From positions 310,001-374,000 of the forward strand of contig JBCBSP010000001.1 of the NCBI GenBank assembly GCA_039819095.1: DNA of 64,000 bases, in the 5' to 3' direction. The position numbers were made by a program, and so were the translations under genes. Position 1 is the first letter of the stretch, and each line of letters opens with the position of its first letter. The notes under the pieces are model-generated. The model saw only the letters and a list, made by a program, of their open reading frames with translations. It did no database searches and was not told the origin of the DNA. Positions 52,314 through 60,826 of this stretch are shown piece after piece. This stretch comes from JBCBSP01 sp039819095 (lineage in GTDB: Bacteria > Pseudomonadota > Alphaproteobacteria > Caulobacterales > Maricaulaceae).

Positions 52314-54641
52314 CTACCGCACCTTCTCTTTCGCCTTGCTCGCCGGCTTGCGCTTGGGCGTTTTCAGCCGGTCGCCGGGGATGATTTCAAAGTCGAGACG
52401 CTCTTCGTCCGCGGCATCGACATCGACCTTGACCACCCCGCCCTTCTTCAGCTGACCAAACAGGATCTCATCGGCCAGCGGCTTCTTGATGTGTTCCTGA
52501 ATGACGCGGCCGAGCGGGCGGGCGCCGAATTTGGAATCGTATCCCTTCTCAGCGAGCCAGCTGGTCGCTTGCTCGGTCAGCTCGAAGGTCACGTTCCGGT
52601 CTGCGAGCTGGGCTTCCAGCTGCAGAACGAATTTCTCCACGATCCGCCCGACAATGGCCTGCGATAGCCCGGCGAACGGAATGACCGCATCCAGGCGATT
52701 GCGGAATTCCGGCGTGAAGAGCCGTTCGATGGCGGCGGTATCCTCGCCCTCGCGCTTGCCGCGCCCGAAGCCGATGGCTTCCTTGGCGGCGTCCGAGGCG
52801 CCGGCATTGGTGGTCATGATCACCACGACATTGCGGAAATCGACCTTCTTGCCATTCGCGTCGGTCAGCGCGCCATTATCCATCACCTGCAGGAGGATGT
52901 TGAAGATATCCGGGTGCGCCTTCTCGATCTCGTCGAGCAACAGAACCGAATGGGGGTGCTGGTCCACCGCATCGGTGAGCTGGCCGCCCTGATCATAGCC
53001 GACATAGCCCGGAGGCGCGCCCAAGAGGCGGCTCACCGTGTGGCGCTCCATGTACTCGGACATGTCGAAGCGCAGGAGCTCCACGCCCAGAATGGAGGAC
53101 AGCTGCCGCGCGACTTCGGTCTTGCCGACGCCGGTCGGGCCGGAGAACAGATAGCTGCCGATCGGCTTGTCCGGCTCACGCAACCCGGCGCGCGCCAGCT
53201 TGATCGCCGAGGCAAGCTTGGAAATGGCCTCATCCTGACCGTAGACGACCCGCTTCAGCGCGGTGTCAAGATCCTTCAGCGCGGCCTCGTCGGACTTGGA
53301 GACCGATTTCGGCGGGATACGCGCCATCTTCGCGATGACGGTCTCCACCTCTTTCACGCCGATCGTTTTCTTGCGTTTCGACGGCGGATTGAGCCGCATG
53401 GAGGCGCCGGCCTCGTCGATCACGTCGATCGCCTTGTCAGGAAGCTTGCGGTCCGTGATGTAGCGCGCGGCAAGCTCAGCGGCGGTCTTCAGCGCCTCGC
53501 CGGTGAAGCGGATATCGTGAAATTCCTCGAAATAGGGCTTCAGCCCGCCGAGGATTTTCACCGTATCGGGAATACTGGGCTCGACGACATCGATCTTCTG
53601 GAAGCGCCGCGCCAGCGCGCGATCCTTCTCAAAGTGCTGTCGATATTCCTTGTAGGTCGTCGAACCCATGCAGCGCAGACCGCCCGACTGGAGCGCCGGC
53701 TTGAGCAGGTTGGACGCATCCATCGCCCCGCCGGACGTCGCCCCGGCGCCGATGACGGTGTGGATTTCATCAATGAAGAGGATGGCTTCGGGACGCTTTT
53801 CCAGCGCCTTGACCACCTGTTTGACACGTTCTTCAAAGTCGCCGCGATAGCGCGTGCCGGCCAGCAACGCGCCCATGTCGAGCGAGAAGATCACCGCACC
53901 GGCGAGCACTTCAGGAACCTGATCTTCGATGATTTTGCGCGCCAGGCCTTCTGCGATCGCAGTCTTGCCGACGCCGGGATCGCCGACCAGAAGCGGGTTG
54001 TTCTTGCGCCGCCGGCACAGGATCTGAACGCAGCGCTCCACCTCCGCCTCACGACCGATCAGCGGGTCGACCCCGCCTTCGCGCGCCTTCTCGTTGAGAT
54101 CGACGCAATAGGCGGCGAGCGCATCATCCTTGTCTTCGGCCTCTGTGTCGTCATCGGCCTCCTCTTCAGCGCCGCGCGCCGGACGTGCTTCTTCGGCGCC
54201 GGGCTTCTTCGCGATGCCGTGGGAGATGAAGTTGACCGCGTCGTAGCGGGTCATGTCCCGCTCAGCCAGGAAGTAGGCGGCATGGCTTTCGCGCTCGGCG
54301 AACAAGGCGACCAGCACGTTCGCGCCGGTGACTTCCTCACGCCCGGAATTCTGCACATGGATGACGGCGCGCTGAATCACGCGCTGGAAGCCGGCGGTGG
54401 GCTTGGCTTCTTCTTTCTCCTCGATCACGAGGCTTTCCAGCTCGCCATCGACATATTCACTGAGCGCGCCGCGCAGCTCGTCGATATCCACGTCGCAAGC
54501 GCGCATCACCGCCGCCGCATCCTCATCATCGGCGAGCGCGAGCAGCAGGTGCTCGAGCGTTGCATATTCGTGCTGGCGCTCATTGGCGAGCGTCAGGGCT
54601 TGGCGGAGCGTCGCTTCAAGAGCGGGCGAAAACGAGGGCAA
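52314..54641 (-). CDS. clpA: ATP-dependent Clp protease ATPase subunit ClpA
   Basis: This 775-residue Hsp100 ATPase has an N-terminal Clp_N repeat domain (about 1-140, LPSFSPALEATL-type start and YATLEHLLLALADDEDA) and an acidic linker. Two AAA modules carry Walker A LVGDPGVGKTAI and FSGPTGVGKTEV, with Walker B VILFIDEIHTVIGAG and VLLLDEIEKAHP. The absence of a ClpB-type coiled coil marks it as ClpA. It unfolds substrates for ClpP, including N-degron substrates delivered by ClpS. clpS ends 3 bases upstream, so the two form an operon. Confidence 0.97.
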   Translation of the reverse strand: MPSFSPALEATLRQALTLANERQHEYATLEHLLLALADDEDAAAVMRACDVDIDELRGALSEYVDGELESLVIEEKEEAKPTAGFQRVIQRAVIHVQNSGREEVTGANVLVALFAERESHAAYFLAERDMTRYDAVNFISHGIAKKPGAEEARPARGAEEEADDDTEAEDKDDALAAYCVDLNEKAREGGVDPLIGREAEVERCVQILCRRRKNNPLLVGDPGVGKTAIAEGLARKIIEDQVPEVLAGAVIFSLDMGALLAGTRYRGDFEERVKQVVKALEKRPEAILFIDEIHTVIGAGATSGGAMDASNLLKPALQSGGLRCMGSTTYKEYRQHFEKDRALARRFQKIDVVEPSIPDTVKILGGLKPYFEEFHDIRFTGEALKTAAELAARYITDRKLPDKAIDVIDEAGASMRLNPPSKRKKTIGVKEVETVIAKMARIPPKSVSKSDEAALKDLDTALKRVVYGQDEAISKLASAIKLARAGLREPDKPIGSYLFSGPTGVGKTEVARQLSSILGVELLRFDMSEYMERHTVSRLLGAPPGYVGYDQGGQLTDAVDQHPHSVLLLDEIEKAHPDIFNILLQVMDNGALTDANGKKVDFRNVVVIMTTNAGASDAAKEAIGFGRGKREGEDTAAIERLFTPEFRNRLDAVIPFAGLSQAIVGRIVEKFVLQLEAQLADRNVTFELTEQATSWLAEKGYDSKFGARPLGRVIQEHIKKPLADEILFGQLKKGGVVKVDVDAADEERLDFEIIPGDRLKTPKRKPASKAKEKVR

Positions 54642-54644
54642 GTT

Positions 54645-54971
54645 CTAATCCTTTTCCATCGTGCACTGCAGAGGATGCTGCGCGCGGCGCGCGGCGTCCA
54701 TAACCTGGGCGACCTTGGTTTCGGCCACCTCGAATGTGTAAACGCCGCACAGCCCCACTCCATGTTGGTGCACGTGAAGCATGATGCGAGTCGCCTCTTC
54801 AGGCTGCTTGTGAAAAATACCCATCAGCACCTCCACGACGAATTCCATCGGCGTGTAGTCGTCATTCAGCAACAGCACTTTATACATGGACGGCCGCTGC
54901 GTCTTGGCGCGCGGTTTCACGGCGACGCCGCTTTCGCGTCCGGGATCGGCAGGGCTGCGCCGTTCAGTCAT
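54645..54971 (-). CDS. clpS: ClpS adaptor of ClpAP (N-degron recognition)
   Basis: This 108-residue protein has a flexible N-terminus (1-26), then YKVLLLNDDYTPMEFVVEVL with the Asn-Asp pair that binds the substrate alpha-amino group, and a MLHVHQHGVGLCGVYTFEVA segment with the conserved His. It delivers proteins with bulky N-terminal residues to ClpA and is coupled to clpA downstream (gap 3 bases). The terminator after the phasin gene lies about 140 bases upstream. Confidence 0.95.
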   Translation of the reverse strand: MTERRSPADPGRESGVAVKPRAKTQRPSMYKVLLLNDDYTPMEFVVEVLMGIFHKQPEEATRIMLHVHQHGVGLCGVYTFEVAETKVAQVMDAARRAQHPLQCTMEKD

Positions 54972-55113
54972 GGTCGGTCTTTACGCATCGCGGCCGCCGC
55001 AAATTCGACGACGCTCTATTAAATAGGCGCCGCTCGCCATGTGAGAACCCCTCATGGCCAAGCGCATGCAGCAGAAACGCGCCCGGCAGACGCACCAGGC
55101 GGGAAGCGGGCAT

Positions 55114-55141
55114 AAAAAAGACCCGGCTCGAGAGCCGGGTC
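55114..55141 (-). terminator. Rho-independent terminator of the phasin gene
   Basis: On the minus strand a 10-base perfect stem (GACCCGGCTC and GAGCCGGGTC, with a minimal loop) is followed by six Ts. It lies about 70 bases past the phasin stop and ahead of clpS. Confidence 0.9.
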
Positions 55142-55212
55142 AGTCAGGGAGGACTGTTGGTGCTGCCGGGGCGCGTCGTTGTCCGCGCGCCCCTTCCAGC
55201 GGCAGTGAGCGA

Positions 55213-55929
55213 CTAGCGCTGCGACTGCGCCAGCTCAACAGCGGCCGCCATGCGGTCGTTGAGCGGCTTGAAGCTGTCCTTGAACAGACCGGCCATCAGG
55301 TCGGAGGTCTTGTTCATTTCCGCCAGGTAACCATCGAGCGCGGACTTGGTGTAGTCGGCGTGGATCTCAATAACTTCCTGAACCGATTTCGCGGACGCCA
55401 TGGATTTGGCGACAGCAACGCTGTCTTCCATGGATTTTTTCGCGAAGGCGGCCATGCTGGTGTTCAGCTCTTCAACGGACTTGGTCGCGGCGGTCGCAGA
55501 AGCGATCACGGCGTCGACCGTGTCTTTCTGGAAGGCGCTGACATCGGTGAAAGCGGCCATGGATTTTTCAAAACCCTCTTTCACGGCTTCGTTGGAAGCC
55601 GAAGAGATGGTTTCAAAGGTTTCTTTGGCGGTGTCTTTTTTAGCGGCGGTGGCCATGGTGTTCTCTCCAGTGATTTTGCGCGGTGCGGACGGCTTGCGAG
55701 CCGGGCGCTTGGTCTTGCGCTCAGACGATTGCGTGGGCGTTGCAGCAGGAGCTTCGAAGGTTTTCGCCGTCACAGGCCCGGTCTTGACCGGGCTGGCTTG
55801 CGTCTTGGCGCCGGAAGCCGTGGCGGCGGGTTTAGCGGACGGGCTGCTGACCGGTTGAGCTTTTGGAGCCGCACGCTTGGTGCGGGCCGCCGAAGGCTTG
55901 CGGTTCGAGTTTGCAGGTTTCGTCGCCAT
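55213..55929 (-). CDS. Phasin-family protein with basic N-terminal extension
   Basis: This 238-residue protein has two parts. Residues 1-91 are Lys/Ala/Pro/Ser-rich and disordered (KPSAARTKRAAPKA), resembling PhaF/AlgP-type DNA-binding tails. Residues 92-238 are an amphipathic helical phasin domain (FEKSMAAFTDVSAFQKDTVD, VQEVIEIHADYTKSALDGYL) that would coat PHA granules. ATG 55929 has AAAGGA 9 bases upstream. An internal ATG at 55656, starting the phasin domain, has a strong GGAGA 8 bases upstream, so a 147-residue short form may also be made. A palindrome at 56002-56022 lies upstream. Confidence 0.85.
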   Translation of the reverse strand: MATKPANSNRKPSAARTKRAAPKAQPVSSPSAKPAATASGAKTQASPVKTGPVTAKTFEAPAATPTQSSERKTKRPARKPSAPRKITGENTMATAAKKDTAKETFETISSASNEAVKEGFEKSMAAFTDVSAFQKDTVDAVIASATAATKSVEELNTSMAAFAKKSMEDSVAVAKSMASAKSVQEVIEIHADYTKSALDGYLAEMNKTSDLMAGLFKDSFKPLNDRMAAAVELAQSQR

Positions 55930-56001
55930 GGGCATGCGTCCTTTCGACTGCTGTTCGCAGACGCAGCATAAATGCCGAATCGCACCCCTGAAGTCAAGCC
56001 G

Positions 56002-56022
56002 TTTTTGTGCAGCGCACAAAAA
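56002..56022. promoter_or_regulatory. Palindrome upstream of the phasin gene
   Basis: Arms TTTTTGTGC (56002-56010) and GCACAAAAA (56014-56022) around AGC form a symmetric site of 9-base arms. A minus-strand TTGACT at 55992-55997 starts the likely promoter immediately downstream. The outward A/T tracts are in the wrong order for a terminator. The GC-hinged symmetry resembles sites of PhaR-type phasin repressors, but PhaR is not in the window. Confidence 0.5.
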
Positions 56023-56092
56023 GTTTTCGTGTCATCACCGCCCCGGCCCTTGATTAACGCCCCTGCAAGGTCCTGCAGGCATTGTGGCGCTC

Positions 56093-57337
56093 ATGACCAG
56101 CTTTCTTCGCGTCCGGATGATTTGCGCTGTCGCACTCGTCGGCCTTGTCGCCTCACCGGCCATGGCTGAGCGATACGCCGCTTTTGTGGCCGATGTGGAG
56201 ACCGGCGAGGTGCTGCACGCACGAAAGGCCGATGCTCAGCGCTTCCCGGCTTCGCTAACCAAGATGATGACGCTTTACATGCTGTTCGAGGCGGTTGAGT
56301 CGGAGCAGACCCGGCTCGATGCGCCGATGAGCGTATCGCGCGAAGCCGCGTCGCGACCGGCATCACGCCTGGGCTTGCGCGCGGGTGAGGCGATCACGGT
56401 TGAAGATGCGATCCGCGCGCTCATTATCCGAAGCGCCAATGATGTGGCTGTGGTCGTGGCCGAACATCTCGCCGTGGACGAGACCGCCTTCGCCGAAGCG
56501 ATGACCGAGCGGGCGCGCAGCCTGGGCCTTGAGCAAACGACCTTCAGAAACGCCTCAGGCCTGCCCGATCGCGCCCAACACACCACCGCACGCGACATGG
56601 CCCGGCTGGGCTATGCGTTGAGGCGCGATTTTCCGGACTATTACAGCTATTTCTCCGAGACCGGCTTTGCCTGGAATGGCCGGCGTTTCGAAGGCCACAA
56701 CACACTGGTCGGTCGCGTCGATGGCGTTGACGGGCTGAAGACCGGCTATATCCGCGCCAGCGGGTTCAACATCGCCGTATCGGCTGAACGCGAGGGCCGC
56801 AGCCTGATCGCTGTCGTGATGGGCGGTGCTTCTGCGGCCGTGCGCGACGCCCACGCTGAGGAGCTCATCGAAGCGGCCTTCTCCGCCCTGGAAGCGCGCG
56901 CTCAGGGCCGCATGCTGGCCAGCGTGCAGGCGCCCCGTCTGAATCCGATCCGCGAACAGGAGCAGATGACGGCGGAATTGCTCGGCCTGCTGCGTCCGGT
57001 CGCGATGGGGTCGGCTGAATCCGCGCCGGCGGCCGAAGTCATAATCGCTGACAACGCGCCGCGCCGCGTGTCGGTCGATGGAGCCTGGATGGTTCAGGTC
57101 GGCGCATTCGCAAGCGAGGCGGCGGCCTCTGCCCGGCTGGAGAGCGTCGCCGATCTCGCCGCCCTGCATGCGCCGCAACTGGCCGAGAGCGAAACCGCGA
57201 CCGAGCGGGTCGAACGCAATGGCCGCGTGCTGTGGCGGGCGCGTTTCACCGGCCTGGCCGCTGACAGTGCGCGCCATGCCTGCGCCGCGCTCAGCGCGCG
57301 CGGTGAGAGCTGCATGGCGCTCAGCCCTCGGACCTGA
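56093..57337 (+). CDS. D-alanyl-D-alanine carboxypeptidase with SPOR domain
   Basis: This 414-residue protein has a signal peptide (to about residue 24) and a class-A-type penicillin-binding fold: SxxK in FPASLTKMMTLY, SxN as SAN in IIRSANDVAVV, and KTG in GVDGLKTGYIRAS. A linker follows, then a C-terminal SPOR domain (about 330-414, WMVQVGAFASEAAASARLES). It would trim terminal D-Ala of peptidoglycan stems and be drawn to denuded septal glycan by SPOR. A GTG at 56084 is an alternative start. It is convergent with the J-protein gene. Confidence 0.92.
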   Translation: MTSFLRVRMICAVALVGLVASPAMAERYAAFVADVETGEVLHARKADAQRFPASLTKMMTLYMLFEAVESEQTRLDAPMSVSREAASRPASRLGLRAGEAITVEDAIRALIIRSANDVAVVVAEHLAVDETAFAEAMTERARSLGLEQTTFRNASGLPDRAQHTTARDMARLGYALRRDFPDYYSYFSETGFAWNGRRFEGHNTLVGRVDGVDGLKTGYIRASGFNIAVSAEREGRSLIAVVMGGASAAVRDAHAEELIEAAFSALEARAQGRMLASVQAPRLNPIREQEQMTAELLGLLRPVAMGSAESAPAAEVIIADNAPRRVSVDGAWMVQVGAFASEAAASARLESVADLAALHAPQLAESETATERVERNGRVLWRARFTGLAADSARHACAALSARGESCMALSPRT

Positions 57338-57345
57338 CGCGCCGG

Positions 57346-57801
57346 CTACTCGCCGAGCAGCACGTCGCGAGCGTCTTGAACACGCGCCGCGGCCTCATCG
57401 CTTCCGCCAGCATCGGGGTGGGCTTCTTTCATACGGTCGCGATAAGCCTTGCGGATTGTGGCGGCGTCTGCGTCCGGCGGAACGCCCAGGATGTCGCGCG
57501 CTTCCGCCCGGCTCATGCCGCCTGAACCCCAGCTTCGGCTCGCGCGCCCTCCAGAACCGCCTCTGCGCTTCTTCGGACCGCCATGAAGCGCTGCGCCGAG
57601 CAGGCCCAGCGACACCCCGATCAGGGGCACGCCCAGTATCGCCAGACCGCGCACGGTCAGCCCTGCGCCGACAATACAGCCCAGCACCCCCATGGTGACG
57701 CGAAGGCTCTGCGCGGCGGTCCGCGTCGGCATCCGCGTGAAAGCCCAGATCAGAAACAGAACGGCTCCAAGCGCCGCCAGACCGCCGAACAAAGCCTGCA
57801 T
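57346..57801 (-). CDS. Membrane-anchored J-domain protein (Tim14-like)
   Basis: This 151-residue protein has two or three N-terminal hydrophobic segments (about 1-20 and 35-72), a Gly/Ser/Arg-rich linker (GGSGGRASRSWGSGG) and a J domain at the C-terminus (about 95-151, ARDILGVPPDADAATIRKAY) with the HPD motif in MKEAHPDAGG. It would stimulate DnaK at the inner membrane. It starts 2 bases downstream of the mipZ stop, so it is probably co-transcribed with mipZ. Confidence 0.92.
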   Translation of the reverse strand: MQALFGGLAALGAVLFLIWAFTRMPTRTAAQSLRVTMGVLGCIVGAGLTVRGLAILGVPLIGVSLGLLGAALHGGPKKRRGGSGGRASRSWGSGGMSRAEARDILGVPPDADAATIRKAYRDRMKEAHPDAGGSDEAAARVQDARDVLLGE

Positions 57802-57803
57802 GG

Positions 57804-58685
57804 TCAGAACCCCAGCTCCGCGCCGGCCAGCTGCGGCAGCTTCAGCACCATGACGAGATCACGCAGCTCCTGACGGGCGGCGACATGGCTCATGGTGAAC
57901 TGGACCTGAGACCCGCTCGCGGTGAGGTCCAGCAAGGTCAGCCCGTGTGGGAAAAGCTCGCGATAGATGACCCGTTCAGAAAAACCCGGCGCAATCCGGA
58001 AGCCCACCTTCTTAGACAAGGTGAGAAGCCCCTCGCCCACGCGCCGCTTATTGCGTGCATCCAGGCTGGAGATTCGATTGCGCATGACGATCCAGTCGAT
58101 CGACCGCTTTTCTGCGGCGGCCTTCTGCTTGCGCGCATCCCAGACCATCTGGGTGTAAAGGCTTGGCCGGCCCACCGCATAGTCCGACGGATCGATCTCG
58201 GCCAGAAGATCAAAATCGACGAAGCTGTCATTGACCGGGGTCAGGATCGTGTCGGCCGCAGCGTGAGCGTAGCGCGATGCGTTGGTGTCGTTGCCTGGCG
58301 AGTCAATCACGATGAACGCACAGTCGGACCCCAGCCCGGCGATGGCGTCGCGCAGACGGGCGCGGTCCTCACTCTTCGCCGCATCGCGGTCCCGCTCAAG
58401 GCTCGCCTCCAGGCGCAGCTGACGCGGCATGGGCAGGCTCAACCCGGAACGTTCCATCCAGCGCTGGCGATTATCCATGTAGCGGGTCAGCGTCGCCTGC
58501 CGCAGATCAAGGTCCAGCACGCCGACGCTCTGGCCCATGCGCAACAGCGCAATCGCGAGGTGGATCGCTACGGTGGACTTGCCCGCCCCACCCTTCTCAT
58601 TGCCCACGACAATGATGTGGCTCGACGGCGCCGGAGCGCCCGGCATCGTCATCGCGTCGTTGGGAAGCGCTGTTGTCTGGTTCAT
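57804..58685 (-). CDS. mipZ: Cell-division positioning ATPase MipZ
   Basis: This 293-residue ParA/MinD-superfamily ATPase has the deviant Walker A NEKGGAGKSTVAIHLA (about 29-44, with the signature Lys), LDLDLRQATLTRYMDNR, Walker B VIDSPGNDTNAS and a C-terminal half typical of MipZ (DWIVMRNRISSLDARNKRRV, GFSERVIYRELFPHGLTLLDL). In Caulobacter MipZ forms a gradient from the ParB-bound poles and inhibits FtsZ, placing the septum at midcell. It heads a two-gene set with the J-protein. The presence of this protein argues strongly for an alphaproteobacterium of this type. Confidence 0.96.
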   Translation of the reverse strand: MNQTTALPNDAMTMPGAPAPSSHIIVVGNEKGGAGKSTVAIHLAIALLRMGQSVGVLDLDLRQATLTRYMDNRQRWMERSGLSLPMPRQLRLEASLERDRDAAKSEDRARLRDAIAGLGSDCAFIVIDSPGNDTNASRYAHAAADTILTPVNDSFVDFDLLAEIDPSDYAVGRPSLYTQMVWDARKQKAAAEKRSIDWIVMRNRISSLDARNKRRVGEGLLTLSKKVGFRIAPGFSERVIYRELFPHGLTLLDLTASGSQVQFTMSHVAARQELRDLVMVLKLPQLAGAELGF

Positions 58686-58803
58686 GAAAGACGATCAGAT
58701 CCGGTCATGCGGGCGAATAGTTAGCCGATCAGAACGGCCAACGCCTAGCCAAATGCGAAGCCGAAGAAATAAGCGGTGAAAGCCTCGCGGCGAGACGGCG
58801 GAC

Positions 58804-59367
58804 CTAGTTAAGGGCGTTACCGGTGTAATCGCTTGGCGCGCAATACTGGCCGGATGCGCTCAAGGCGGCGCACATGGCGCGCGCTTCTCCGTGACTATCG
58901 AACGGCCCGGCCTTCAAACGCAGATAGACCCCGCGCTCACCGAGATCCGCCGCTTCCACACGAGGCTGAAGCCCCGCCAGCTCGCCATGAGCGGACTGAA
59001 GCTCCGCCCAGCCGGCCTCGACGTGTTCCGCGCGTCGATATGACGCCAGATGCACGCCGTGCAGCAGGCTGACAGAGCCCGACAGAGGCGGGGGCGGCAT
59101 CGGGGCCGGTCTTGGCGTGATGTGAGGCGGCGCCGGGCGCGGCATGGGCGACGGCGCGGCTTCAGAGGCCATAAGCGCGGTCTCAAGCCGGCGCATATCG
59201 GTGCGCAGCCGGTCCAGGCGGTCCGGGTTCTGCGCGGCCGTGCTCGTCAGCGCCGCAGCAAGGCGCTGAGCATCAGCGGCCGCGGGGCTGACCGGTGCGG
59301 TCTCGCCATTCATCGTGGCGCACCCGGCCATGAGCGCGAGGACAGGAATGAGCGCAAAGCGTTTCAT
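58804..59367 (-). CDS. SPOR-domain lipoprotein
   Basis: This 187-residue protein has a lipoprotein signal ending LMAGC (Cys 16), a helical region (about 35-70), a Pro-rich linker (MPRPAPPHITPRPAPMPPPP) and a C-terminal SPOR-like domain (about 105-187; GVHLASYRRAEHVEAGWAEL, GVYLRLKAGPFDSHGEARAM). It is probably an outer-membrane lipoprotein recruited to septal peptidoglycan. It is divergent from panC and about 120 bases upstream of mipZ on the same strand. Confidence 0.85.
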   Translation of the reverse strand: MKRFALIPVLALMAGCATMNGETAPVSPAAADAQRLAAALTSTAAQNPDRLDRLRTDMRRLETALMASEAAPSPMPRPAPPHITPRPAPMPPPPLSGSVSLLHGVHLASYRRAEHVEAGWAELQSAHGELAGLQPRVEAADLGERGVYLRLKAGPFDSHGEARAMCAALSASGQYCAPSDYTGNALN

Positions 59368-59464
59368 GCTGACCAGCTAGCACGAGTCGCCGCACTGACC
59401 GCCAGTGCTTGCGGTGACCGATGTCGGGCGGATAGCTTCCGCCAGCCTTTTCGGAGCTGGTCTC

Positions 59465-60343
59465 ATGTCCGCCATCCCATCGCTTGATCTCGCCCTGCCG
59501 GCCGTCAGCACGGCAGCCGCGCTGCGTGAAACCATCGCCGGCTGGCGCAAGCATGGGCTGACGATCGGTTTCGTTCCAACCATGGGCGCCTTGCACGCCG
59601 GGCATGTGTCCCTGGTGGACCTGGCCCTGCAGCGCGCCGACCGCGTGGTGGCGAGTATTTTCGTCAATCCGGCCCAGTTCGCCCCCGGCGAGGACTTTGA
59701 CGCCTATCCGCGCACACTGACTGACGACGCGGACAAGCTCGCTGAGGCCGGGTGCCACCTGCTCTACGCGCCAACGCCGGACCAGATCTACCCGGATGGC
59801 TTTGCGACCCGCGTCACCGTCGAGGGGCCGGCTCGGGAGCTGGAAAGCGCAGCGCGCCCGCACTTCTTCAACGGCGTCGCCACCGTGGTCAGCAAGCTGT
59901 TCAACCAGGTCCGCCCCGATCTCGCAGTCTTTGGAGAGAAGGATTATCAGCAACTGCTCGTGATCCGTCGAATGACCCGCGATCTCGATCTGAATGTGGA
60001 GATCCTCGCCGGGCCGACGAGCCGCGAACCGGACGGGCTCGCCATGTCATCGCGCAACGCCTATCTGGGCCAGCAGGCGCGCAAGAGCGCCGCCTCGCTT
60101 CATGCCATCCTGCAAAAGCTGTCCGATGAGATCGGCGACGGCGTCGCCCTTGAGACCGCTCTGAAGCGAGCGCGCGAAGACGCGCAAACCGCGTTCGACA
60201 GCGTCGACTATATCGAAGCGCGCTGCGCCGACACGTTATCCCGGTTGAGCGACAGGCCCGACCCTGCCGCCGTGCGCGTTCTCGGCGCGGTCCGGATAGG
60301 CGGCGTCAGATTGATCGACAATATGGGCGTGGTGCGCCGCTGA
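59465..60343 (+). CDS. panC: Pantoate-beta-alanine ligase (pantothenate synthetase)
   Basis: This 292-residue enzyme has VPTMGALHAGHVSLVDLA (HIGH-type motif), SIFVNPAQFAPGEDFDAYPR, NGVATVVSKLFNQVRPDLAVFGEKDYQQL and the SSRNAYL segment in place of KMSKS. It condenses pantoate and beta-alanine with ATP to make pantothenate. Start 59465 has GGAG 8 bases upstream; an upstream extension is not family-like. It ends just before a convergent DUF1489 gene, and panB is not adjacent. Confidence 0.96.
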   Translation: MSAIPSLDLALPAVSTAAALRETIAGWRKHGLTIGFVPTMGALHAGHVSLVDLALQRADRVVASIFVNPAQFAPGEDFDAYPRTLTDDADKLAEAGCHLLYAPTPDQIYPDGFATRVTVEGPARELESAARPHFFNGVATVVSKLFNQVRPDLAVFGEKDYQQLLVIRRMTRDLDLNVEILAGPTSREPDGLAMSSRNAYLGQQARKSAASLHAILQKLSDEIGDGVALETALKRAREDAQTAFDSVDYIEARCADTLSRLSDRPDPAAVRVLGAVRIGGVRLIDNMGVVRR

Positions 60344-60347
60344 GCGC

Positions 60348-60767
60348 CTACCAGGCGCCCAGCTCGATCAGTTTTCTGCGCAGTTCGTCGGGCAGATCTT
60401 CGCCGCCCTGCGCGCCCGGCCCGAGATCGGGCGGGGCTTCGGACCCTTTAAGATAACGCCAGCCCTGAAAGGCCTTTCGCGGACGCGGCGCAGTGCGCAC
60501 GATCTCACGGTCCAGCCAGATGCGGCAGCGCTTGACGCCGTCCGCGCTGACAATCTCCTCCAGCTCGAGAATGGTCTGCCGACACTGGATGACGCGTTTG
60601 ATGACCCAGTAGAGCGAGCCGCCATCTAGCAGCTCAGTGGCCCGCTTCGGCGACATGCGGGTGTCGTGATACATGGGCTGATCGCCGGGCGCGATCCGCG
60701 CGCGCCAGCGTTCCAGGTCCTCAATGGTGTCGGCGCCGACGCACAGCTTGATCAGATGCAGGCTCAT
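60348..60767 (-). CDS. DUF1489 family protein
   Basis: This 139-residue protein has MSLHLIKLCVGADTIEDLERW, HDTRMSPKRATELLDGGSLY, WVIKRVIQCRQTILEL and FQGWRYL, hallmarks of the alphaproteobacterial DUF1489 family, which has no known function. Start 60767 is family-like with only a weak ribosome site. It is convergent with panC (4-base gap). Confidence 0.88.
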   Translation of the reverse strand: MSLHLIKLCVGADTIEDLERWRARIAPGDQPMYHDTRMSPKRATELLDGGSLYWVIKRVIQCRQTILELEEIVSADGVKRCRIWLDREIVRTAPRPRKAFQGWRYLKGSEAPPDLGPGAQGGEDLPDELRRKLIELGAW

Positions 60768-60826
60768 GCCTAGCCAGCTAGGATGACTCTGCGCCCGCGC
60801 CAAGGCTCAGCTGTGCATCAGCACGG

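Noticed and set aside
52914..55022. Plus-strand reading frame of 702 codons opposite clpA and clpS
   Set aside because: It runs straight through two genes with complete motifs on the other strand and shows no recognisable domain.
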